NCBI GenBank assembly: GCA_003233295.1
Contig: QILJ01000247.1
Coordinates: forward strand, 1 to 7,864
DNA length: 7,864 bases
Direction: 5' to 3'
Origin: Ignavibacteria bacterium
GTDB taxonomy: Bacteria > Bacteroidota > Ignavibacteria > Ignavibacteriales > Melioribacteraceae
Shown here in pieces: positions 1-6,738 of the stretch. The translations under genes were made by a program, and so were the position numbers. Numbering within the stretch: position 1 is the first letter of the stretch; the number at the start of each line of letters is the position of its first letter. The notes under the pieces are model-generated. The model worked only from the letters and a program-made list of their open reading frames with translations. It had not been told where the DNA came from and did not search any database.

Positions 1-42
1 GGAAACTTTACTTCAACTAAGAAAATGATGTTATTGAAATAA
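1..42 (+). CDS. 3' end of a T9SS cargo protein (type A sorting domain tail)
   Basis: The reading frame is open from the first base and gives GNFTSTKKMMLLK followed by TAA at 40-42. This matches the usual last strand of T9SS type A C-terminal sorting domains, which typically read like (Y.Y.L.AG).F..TKKM.LLK. These domains send proteins through the outer membrane via the type IX system and are removed or processed at the surface. Only 13 codons are visible, so the function of the protein body cannot be told. The call rests on the TKKMMLLK ending, the in-frame stop, and a hairpin with a T-run about 27 bp downstream that fits the end of a transcript. A chance open frame of 13 codons is easily possible in principle; the motif is what makes it convincing. 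Confidence 0.72.
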   Translation, partial: GNFTSTKKMMLLK

Positions 43-47
43 GACTG

Positions 48-59
48 ATGATTATCATT
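48..59. promoter_or_regulatory. Fur-box-like palindrome core (tentative)
   Basis: The sequence ATGATTATCATT contains the palindrome ATGAT-T-ATCAT. On the opposite strand it reads AATGATAATCAT, identical to the 12-base centre of the classical 19-bp Fur box. The flanks match poorly, giving about 13 of 19 positions overall by my count. It lies upstream of a TonB-dependent receptor gene, a common type of Fur target, but is about 137 bp from the start codon and in an AT-rich stretch where such palindromes arise by chance. It lies inside the spacer of a possible promoter (TTGAAA 34-39, TTTAAT 58-63). Confidence 0.2.
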
Positions 60-68
60 TAATGTGTT

Positions 69-124
69 AACGGGTGGGTTACCGATAAATCAAGTTTTTG
101 TTGTGTAATTCGCCCGTTTTTTTT
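69..124 (+). terminator. Hairpin plus T-run after the upstream cargo gene; terminator or leader attenuator
   Basis: AACGGGTG at 69-76 pairs with CGCCCGTT at 111-118 (8 bp, one G-T wobble). The T-run at 117-124 overlaps the end of the stem. The simplest reading is an intrinsic terminator for the gene ending at 42. The loop is about 34 nt, which is long for an ordinary terminator; a GGTTACC mini-palindrome lies inside it. If transcription of the receptor gene starts upstream, near 70, the same structure would sit at the very 5' end of its leader and could act as an attenuator. Confidence 0.55.
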
Positions 125-130
125 AGGACA

Positions 131-157
131 TTAAATTTTTGATAATCAATTTATAAT
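131..157 (+). promoter_or_regulatory. Possible promoter for the receptor operon
   Basis: A perfect TATAAT lies at 152-157, about 38 bp before the receptor start codon, which would give a leader of roughly 30 nt. The best upstream partner is weak: TTAAAT at 131-136 with a 15-bp spacer, or nothing recognisable at the usual 17 bp. A TTGATA at 139-144 is too close to this -10 but could pair with TAAATT at 164-169 (19-bp spacer). I did not find a clean Bacteroidota-type TAnnTTTG -7 element. The region is so AT-rich that a -10-like hexamer alone is weak evidence. Confidence 0.28.
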
Positions 158-195
158 TAGAGCTAAATTATTCAAATAAACTTCGTGGAGAAGAG

Positions 196-3063
196 ATGAA
201 TAAAATTTTTACTAATGTTTTAGTGGCTCTTTCTTTTATCGTCTTTGCATCTTCTGCTTTTGCCCAATCGGGAGTGGGTAAAATTAGCGGAAAAATTGTA
301 GATGCAGATACAAGAGAACCACTAATTGGTGCCAATATTATTATATTAAATACAAACCTTGGTGCTGCAACAGATATAGAGGGTAACTACTTTATACTTA
401 ATATTACTCCCGGTACATATGATGCAAAAGTAAGTTACGTTGGATACGCTCCAAAAACAATTCAGGGGGTTAGAATTGTTGCAAACCTCACCTATGAGCT
501 AAATGTTGAGCTATCAACAGACTTTACACTTCCTGAAATTGTTGTAGAAGATAAAAAATTCTTCGAGCAGAACGCAACTAACACAGTTAAAGTAATCGAC
601 TCGGATCAAATCTCAAGATTACCCGTAAAAGGAATTCAAAATGTTGTATCGCTTACATCCGGTGTAGTAATCCAGGAAGGTAGTGGTGGACAGGATGGTA
701 ACGCAACTATAAATGTTCGTGGTGGTAGAGGCGGTGAGGTACTCTACATTATCGATGGTGTTCCACAGAACAATATATTGAATAACACGAACCAAGCACA
801 GGTAAGTGATAATTCCATTGAACAGGTATCATTCCAGGTCGGTGGATATGAAGCCAAATATGGACAAGCGCAATCTGGTATCGTGAATATTACTACTAAA
901 TCAGGTCAATCGTACTACAATATTTTTGCCGATGGAATAACTTCGACAGGTATAGATCAGTTTGGTTACAACCTTTATACGTTGAACCTCAGTGGTCCAA
1001 TCATTCCTGGTAACCCAAATCATACCATTTTTCTATCCGGTGAAAGAGGTTGGTTGAAAGATGCTGATCCACCTGGAATTACTTTGGAATATCCTAGTAT
1101 AGGTAAAAGCTCCGAGTTTAAAGAAGGGAATGAATCCAGTCTCTGGAGAGGAACTCTCCGAACAGCAAGTTCATTCGGCAATTTCCGATTAAATCTTGGT
1201 CTAAATTATAATACAAGAGATAACCGTAATTATATTTACCGTTATTCAAAGAATAACCCTCGTGGTAATCCTTTTGTACAGAGAGAAAACTTATCTGCAA
1301 GTGGAAGATTAAGTCAAATGTTGAGTTCAAATTCTTTCTGGAATCTAAATGTTGGCTATAGGAAATATTCCTTTGAACAATCTGACGAAACACTAAGAGA
1401 TAATCTCTTTCTTTATGGTGATAGTACATACTTCGCAAATACTTTTGGTGTAACATTGCAGCGAGATGGTGTTAGAACCCAGGTAGACCCTTCAACCGGT
1501 AAAAGTTTTACATTGGATGAAAATGGTATTTTTTTTCCATATGGAAGAGTAAATAATTTTTATGGAAAAAATGAAGATGAAGCCTGGAATATTGATGTTG
1601 ATTTTACAACACAGATCGACAATAATCTTCTTGAGTTCGGTGCTGGAGGTAATCTTCATACTGTTAGGAATTACGGTATTGGACCGGTATCACTTGCTGG
1701 TTCTAAAGACACTTTGACCGCAGACAATATAAATGATATCTTTGCTCTATCTAGACCATCTTACTATGGGTACGATGTAACCGGTAGAACTAAAACCAAT
1801 GGCAGCGATCCGGATAAATTTGCTCGCCCGAAGAGACCTATTCTTGCATATGCATATCTGCAAGATCGATTTGAATTGGCAGATATTGTACTTAATATTG
1901 GTTTAAGAGTAGATTACTTCGATACCAAAACCGATATATTGAGGGACCCCAGTTTGCCGTATGCTTTCGGAAACCCAGAAATTTTTGATGCACCAGATTT
2001 TGTTCAAAAAAAATCCGAGTTTGAGTTATCACCCCGGATAGGATTAGGATTCCCGATTACTGAGTCCACTGTTTTTCATGCTCAGTACGGAAGATTTATT
2101 CAGCTTCCGGCACTTGCTGATTTATATACCGGTTTGTTCGACTTAAGTGCTTTGATTACTGATGATAGTAGAACAATAAACGCAGGCGGAATTATCAGTG
2201 AGAAAACAACTCAGTATGAAATTGGATTTAGACAACTGTTGGGCAACAACTCGGCTATGAATATCACACTATTTTATAAGAATATTGAAGGGCTTGTTAA
2301 TAGAGGTCTGCAGTTTTTCCAGAGAGTTGAAGGTGGAGAAAGACTAAAGTACTTTAATCCTATAAATACAGACTTTGGTACTTCAAAAGGGCTTGCATTT
2401 TCACTTGATGTAACAAGATTAAGTTATTTTAGTCTTTCATTACAATACACGTTTGCAATCGCTGAAGGTACCGGGTCTTCAACAAGTTCAAGCATTACTG
2501 CAGTATTCCGTAATATTAATGGTGAAGTTCCAAAAGTCATCGCACCTCTGGATTTCGATCAGAAACATACCGGAACTCTTGTCCTTGATTTCTATGTGCC
2601 ACAGGGAGAGGGCGGAATATTTGAAATGATCGGATTAAATATGCTGTTCTCATTTGCAAGCGGTCGTCCATACACTCCATTGAATTTCTTTGATATACTT
2701 TCGGGAAATAATGGTGGACCAAGCACGATCGGTTATGTGAATTCGAGAAACAGACCCGGAACTTTCAGGTGGGATCTTAAACTTGAAAAATCTTTTTCTG
2801 TTGGTGAAAACACATTAATCACTCCATATCTTTGGGTACAAAATGTTCTTGGAACGGCTAACGTTACAAATGTTTGGCGGTCAACCGGTGATCCATATAC
2901 AACTGGTTGGTTGAATACTGAGGATGGTGTTGCTGCTGTTGAAAGAAACGGTAAGGGCTTTGAACAAGATTATAAGTCATTGGAGCGAAATCCTGGAAAC
3001 TTTGGAATTCCAAGACTTATACGTCTTGGATTAAAACTAAACTTTACAAGATTAGGCCTTTAA
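196..3063 (+). CDS. TonB-dependent outer-membrane receptor with carboxypeptidase-regulatory-like domain (Oar-like)
   Basis: A 955-residue TonB-dependent outer-membrane transporter. Residues 1-23 are a Sec signal peptide, with a predicted cut at AFA|Q24. Residues ~29-113 form the Ig-like carboxypeptidase-regulatory domain common in FCB-group receptors (KISGKIVDADTREPLIGANI, then EGNYFIL near 62-68). LPEIVVED at 112-119 sits where the TonB box is expected. The plug covers ~125-237, with NVRGGRGGEVLYIIDGVP at 173-190 and the KYGQAQSGIVNITTKSG edge at 221-237. The remainder is a 22-strand-type beta-barrel ending in RLIRLGLKLNFTRLGL. No cysteine is present. GGAGAAG at 187-193 is a good ribosome site for this ATG. 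There is no SusD partner; a large T9SS-type cargo gene follows 34 bp later. The single regulatory domain and lack of SusD resemble Oar-like receptors more than SusC. The substrate cannot be read from sequence, and the direction of transport is open. Confidence 0.93.
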   Translation: MNKIFTNVLVALSFIVFASSAFAQSGVGKISGKIVDADTREPLIGANIIILNTNLGAATDIEGNYFILNITPGTYDAKVSYVGYAPKTIQGVRIVANLTYELNVELSTDFTLPEIVVEDKKFFEQNATNTVKVIDSDQISRLPVKGIQNVVSLTSGVVIQEGSGGQDGNATINVRGGRGGEVLYIIDGVPQNNILNNTNQAQVSDNSIEQVSFQVGGYEAKYGQAQSGIVNITTKSGQSYYNIFADGITSTGIDQFGYNLYTLNLSGPIIPGNPNHTIFLSGERGWLKDADPPGITLEYPSIGKSSEFKEGNESSLWRGTLRTASSFGNFRLNLGLNYNTRDNRNYIYRYSKNNPRGNPFVQRENLSASGRLSQMLSSNSFWNLNVGYRKYSFEQSDETLRDNLFLYGDSTYFANTFGVTLQRDGVRTQVDPSTGKSFTLDENGIFFPYGRVNNFYGKNEDEAWNIDVDFTTQIDNNLLEFGAGGNLHTVRNYGIGPVSLAGSKDTLTADNINDIFALSRPSYYGYDVTGRTKTNGSDPDKFARPKRPILAYAYLQDRFELADIVLNIGLRVDYFDTKTDILRDPSLPYAFGNPEIFDAPDFVQKKSEFELSPRIGLGFPITESTVFHAQYGRFIQLPALADLYTGLFDLSALITDDSRTINAGGIISEKTTQYEIGFRQLLGNNSAMNITLFYKNIEGLVNRGLQFFQRVEGGERLKYFNPINTDFGTSKGLAFSLDVTRLSYFSLSLQYTFAIAEGTGSSTSSSITAVFRNINGEVPKVIAPLDFDQKHTGTLVLDFYVPQGEGGIFEMIGLNMLFSFASGRPYTPLNFFDILSGNNGGPSTIGYVNSRNRPGTFRWDLKLEKSFSVGENTLITPYLWVQNVLGTANVTNVWRSTGDPYTTGWLNTEDGVAAVERNGKGFEQDYKSLERNPGNFGIPRLIRLGLKLNFTRLGL

Positions 3064-3097
3064 AATAAAATGATTAACGATTATTAAGGGTTTTAAA

Positions 3098-6000
3098 ATG
3101 AAAAAAACAATATTATCAAAATTTAAAATATTTATAACTATAGGTATTGTCACCTTTCTTTCATTCGGATTTTTAGAGGGAGATGGAGGAAGTAGGGTCA
3201 ATAAAGGTAATTCCTACAACCTTTCCCAGCAGAATTCGGGTAAAGTTGGTGATGCTTATAGATTAAATATAAATAATATCAATCTTCCCTTTAATACCAG
3301 CGGAACTATAGCGGATGTTGATATTCCACCAGATGGTCCCCAGGGAAGATTTGGTGGAACCAATTTTCTGTTTTCCGCGGGTTTTATGATTAGCGGTTAC
3401 ACGAATGGAAGTCTGTGGGCTGCTGCTCAAGCTACTGCTTCCAGAATTTCGAATTTTAAACCCGGCAGGTCAGTTCCTCAGGCAGGAGATGATGCGCAAA
3501 TGTATGTCATACTTCGCGAAGACCCACCTTTTGGTCCTGCCTGGCAGGATTGGAAAGATGCTGTTGTATTAGGAGCTGATTTTTATGATGGCGATGGCGA
3601 TGGCATCTACTCACCGGTAGATAAAAATGGTAATGGTGAATGGGATCCTGACGAAGATGCACCCGATATGCTGGGCGATGCAACTGCTTGGAGTTTATTT
3701 AATGATGGCATTCCTGCTGCACAGCGAGAAAGGTTTGAAGGAATCAGCCCCCAAGGTATAGAAATTCGACAGACTGTTTTTGCTTTTGCATCAGCAGGTG
3801 CACTTGGGAATCTGGTATTTATCCGATATAGACTCTCAAATTCCGGTCTGGTAGCTGAATCGTTAGATAGTGTATATTTTTCTGTATGGGCTGATCCTGA
3901 TCTTGGTGATTTTAATGATGACCTGGTAGGTGTAGATACGCTGAGGAACGCAGGGTTTACATACAACTCTGGACCGGATGCTGCCTATGGATCAAATCCT
4001 CCAACTTTTATGATAGATTTTTTCTCCGGACCGCAAGCATACATTCCTGGAGAAACATTTGTTGATCTTGATGGTGACGGAAAATATACCGACGGTGTAG
4101 ACACACCTTTAGATACTGCCTTTGTGAAGCGCGGGCTATTACTTGGTGTTGAAATATTACCAGGAGCTAAAAATCTTCCAATAAGCTCATTCGTTCATTA
4201 TCAACAGTCCGATCCAATTTTGGGTGATCCTAATACTGAAGATGAGGCAAGAGCATATATGCTTGGCAGAAACAAAGTGGGTGATTTACTTGATCCTTGT
4301 ACATTTAATCTGGGAGATGTTATTGGAGTTGATTGTAACGCAGTTAACCCTTTATTCTGGTATTCCGGAGATCCTGTTACAGGTATCGGCTGGATAAATA
4401 ACAGACCAACTGATCAAAGACAAATGACAAATACAGGTCCATTTAATCTAGTAGTTGGGGAGCCGGACGTTGATATTATGGTTGCTTATGTCATTGGACA
4501 GGGAGTAGATGCACTTTCCAGTATTACCGTAGCTCGCTCTATAGATGATGGAGCTCAATTTATTTTTGATAATAATTTTGTTGCGCCTTCGTCGGCTCCA
4601 ATAATACAGGTAGTTGCGGAAACCGGCACTGAATTTATTGACTTCCTGTTTCCTACATGGGAACAAGTATCGGTTGAAAACACAACAGAAGCGTGGGATT
4701 TAAGGTTCCAGCTTTTTAACATTTACACATATAAAACCAATTCTGAACAAACTACAATTGATGGAAATCTAAATAGAAAATTGTTCACCAGGTACAGTCT
4801 GGATAATTTTATTCAGGATGTATATGAAGAGAACCCGGAAACTGGTGGAGTTGAGTTATTGTATTCACAAGGAGAAACATTAATAGACCCAGTTGTTTAT
4901 GCCGATCCGGAAACCGGAAAAATTAGAATTAGGATAACAAAAGATCCGTGGACTGGAGAACCTCTGATTAAAGGTGTTCCATATTACTTTGCATTTACTT
5001 CTGTGCTTCTTAATTATGATGCGTTGTTTCCTAAAGATTCTGCTGATGGTCAAAATTTTGGTAACCCTGGTGATTATGTCCTAAGCTCAGCAGGTTTTGT
5101 CGGTGCAGTGGAAAATGTTGCTAAAATTTATACGCGATATCAAGATGATCTGGATGGTGGTATTAAATTAGGAGAAGATCAATACAATCCGCCGATAGCA
5201 GTTGGCAGTACTACCCATATTCAAGGTCCTGCAAACGGTACAATGATTTATGATGTTGTTCAGAAAGCTGCATTAACAGGTGATGCTTATGAAGTAACAT
5301 TTACAGTTGATAGTACATCAGAGGATTACAATGCATATTGGTATTTACAAAATATATCAACAAATACATTAGTTAAAGATTCTTCCGAAAAGTATCTTGG
5401 GGGTTCAGCATTGATTGATGATCCTCTCACAGATGGATTTATTGTTAAGCTAGATTCTATTTTTCCATCTATAGCCGATTTACAAGCAGATACTTTAGAA
5501 CCATGGTTTAACACTGATGTAACAGATGTTTATTATGTCGGTACTGATCTTGGAGATCAAAGCAGAAAACTTCCAGGCGGCGGTAACACACTAAAAAGTG
5601 CTGTTAATGAATTTACTAGAGCTGACCAATTAAAAAGAGTAGAACTCAGATTTGGCGAAACCGGTAAAAACAAAGCATTCCGGTACTTAATGGGATATGT
5701 TGGTGCTGCTCCACCACTCAGAAAAAGAAATTATACCTATGCTGCTGGTGTTACAGAAGACAATCCAAATATTAGTGTTGACCTAAGTGGGGTCGGTAAG
5801 AAGGGAGAAGGTATTGTCGATGTTCCGTTTACTGCTTGGGTTGTGGACGACTATTTCGGAGAGTATCAGCTTGCTGTTGGGTTCCTCGAACTTAGTGAAA
5901 ATAACTCTGGCACTCCTGACGGAATATGGGACCCCGGTACCAATTTAAATATAAATGGGAGCGGTGAATATATTTTCATTTTCAATGTTCCATATGATGA

Positions 6001-6670
6001 TATAATGCCGAGTGATCCTACTGATGTTGTAGGGCTTGGTAAGGTACATACAGGTTTTCAGGGTTCAGAATTAACTTGGGCTAACTTGGTTGGATATGAT
6101 ATCCCTGGAGATGTTAACGTTTCTGATAATGAGAGAGAAATGGCTAGTAATGCATTCTTTAACATTCTGTATGTAATGGCAATTGAAAGAGATACTACAG
6201 GTTTTGATTATACTGATGGTGATAAATTTACCATAGGTGTAGATACCTATCCTTATACATCTGCCGATGTATTTCAATTCCAAACCAATAAAGGTGGAGC
6301 TTTAACTGAGGATCAAGAACGCGAACTGTTTAACAAAGCAAATGTTTTCCCAAATCCATTATACGGATTTAATACGGGAACCAGTTACTCGCCAAGCGGT
6401 AAACCGGATGAACCGTTTGTAACTTTTTCGAATTTGCCAACTGAAATAACGATCAGAATTTATTCGCTTTCCGGTGTGCTTCTCAGAACATTAACATCAA
6501 CAGATAAAGTTGATCCAAGTTCACCGTTGTTGAGATGGGATCTTGAAAATGAATCTCAGTTGAGAGTGGCATCCGGTATGTATTTGGCAATTGTTTCTTC
6601 ACCAAAGTATGGTGATAAAGTGTTGAAATTTGCGATTATTATGCCTCAGAAACAACTTCCGAAATTTTAA
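3098..6670 (+). CDS. Giant exported T9SS-type surface protein with Asp-rich calcium-like loops
   Basis: A 1190-residue exported protein without a recognised enzymatic domain. The N-terminus has four lysines then a hydrophobic stretch (~11-26), a Sec-type signal without a clear Ala-X-Ala site; SFG|F25 is the best cut. No lipobox Cys exists. Residues ~55-125 and ~230-320 (GNLVFIRYRL, then DPDLGDFNDDLVGVD at 266-280) resemble, from memory, large Ignavibacteria surface proteins. EF-hand-like loops occur at D164-D168, D175-D187 and D323-D335. The only cysteines are C401 and C413. Residues ~1076-1181 form a T9SS type A/FlgD-like Ig domain: NVFPNP at 1082-1087, IRIYSLSGVLLRTL at 1119-1132, W1147, VASGMYLAIV at 1157-1166 and KVLKFAII at 1174-1181. 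A nine-residue tail, MPQKQLPKF, follows. AAGGG at 3086-3090 supports this ATG. The gene lies between the receptor and PorV-like genes. Adhesin, ligand-capture or structural surface roles are all possible; catalysis cannot be excluded. Confidence 0.85.
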   Translation: MKKTILSKFKIFITIGIVTFLSFGFLEGDGGSRVNKGNSYNLSQQNSGKVGDAYRLNINNINLPFNTSGTIADVDIPPDGPQGRFGGTNFLFSAGFMISGYTNGSLWAAAQATASRISNFKPGRSVPQAGDDAQMYVILREDPPFGPAWQDWKDAVVLGADFYDGDGDGIYSPVDKNGNGEWDPDEDAPDMLGDATAWSLFNDGIPAAQRERFEGISPQGIEIRQTVFAFASAGALGNLVFIRYRLSNSGLVAESLDSVYFSVWADPDLGDFNDDLVGVDTLRNAGFTYNSGPDAAYGSNPPTFMIDFFSGPQAYIPGETFVDLDGDGKYTDGVDTPLDTAFVKRGLLLGVEILPGAKNLPISSFVHYQQSDPILGDPNTEDEARAYMLGRNKVGDLLDPCTFNLGDVIGVDCNAVNPLFWYSGDPVTGIGWINNRPTDQRQMTNTGPFNLVVGEPDVDIMVAYVIGQGVDALSSITVARSIDDGAQFIFDNNFVAPSSAPIIQVVAETGTEFIDFLFPTWEQVSVENTTEAWDLRFQLFNIYTYKTNSEQTTIDGNLNRKLFTRYSLDNFIQDVYEENPETGGVELLYSQGETLIDPVVYADPETGKIRIRITKDPWTGEPLIKGVPYYFAFTSVLLNYDALFPKDSADGQNFGNPGDYVLSSAGFVGAVENVAKIYTRYQDDLDGGIKLGEDQYNPPIAVGSTTHIQGPANGTMIYDVVQKAALTGDAYEVTFTVDSTSEDYNAYWYLQNISTNTLVKDSSEKYLGGSALIDDPLTDGFIVKLDSIFPSIADLQADTLEPWFNTDVTDVYYVGTDLGDQSRKLPGGGNTLKSAVNEFTRADQLKRVELRFGETGKNKAFRYLMGYVGAAPPLRKRNYTYAAGVTEDNPNISVDLSGVGKKGEGIVDVPFTAWVVDDYFGEYQLAVGFLELSENNSGTPDGIWDPGTNLNINGSGEYIFIFNVPYDDIMPSDPTDVVGLGKVHTGFQGSELTWANLVGYDIPGDVNVSDNEREMASNAFFNILYVMAIERDTTGFDYTDGDKFTIGVDTYPYTSADVFQFQTNKGGALTEDQERELFNKANVFPNPLYGFNTGTSYSPSGKPDEPFVTFSNLPTEITIRIYSLSGVLLRTLTSTDKVDPSSPLLRWDLENESQLRVASGMYLAIVSSPKYGDKVLKFAIIMPQKQLPKF

Positions 6671-6677
6671 CAATAAT

Positions 6678-6705
6678 TGGGTGGTGCATAAGATATAACT
6701 GCCCG
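6678..6705 (+). other. Weak hairpin in the cargo/PorV-like gap, echoing the upstream hairpin
   Basis: TGGGT at 6678-6682 can pair with GCCCG at 6701-6705 (three G-C pairs and two G-U wobbles, 18-nt loop). The words GGGTGG (6679-6684) and GCCCGTTT (6701-6708) also occur, in the same order, in the hairpin before the receptor gene (GGGTGG 72-77, GCCCGTTT 112-119), but with different spacing. No T-run follows, so it is not an intrinsic terminator. It could modestly tune expression of the third gene or be coincidence. Confidence 0.2.
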
Positions 6706-6738
6706 TTTGAATATGAAAATAATTAGGAGTTTCAGAAA

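Noticed and set aside
1118..1456. Minus-strand open frame of 112 codons inside the receptor gene
   Set aside because: It lies wholly within a well-supported gene on the other strand, has no recognisable motif or ribosome site, and its composition follows the sense codons.
3064..3097. Possible terminator or promoter between the receptor and cargo genes
   Set aside because: The 34-bp gap shows only AT-rich sequence and an AAGGG ribosome site, with no hairpin or paired -35/-10 elements.
3607..3966. Minus-strand open frame of 119 codons inside the cargo gene
   Set aside because: It is antisense to the Asp-rich conserved region, whose sense-strand motifs are convincing. The protein is Ser/Pro-rich in the way expected of a complement frame.
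3098..6670. The 1190-residue protein as a SusD-type lipoprotein
   Set aside because: There is no cysteine near the N-terminus for lipidation, the length is about twice that of SusD, and the C-terminus is a T9SS/FlgD-like Ig domain.
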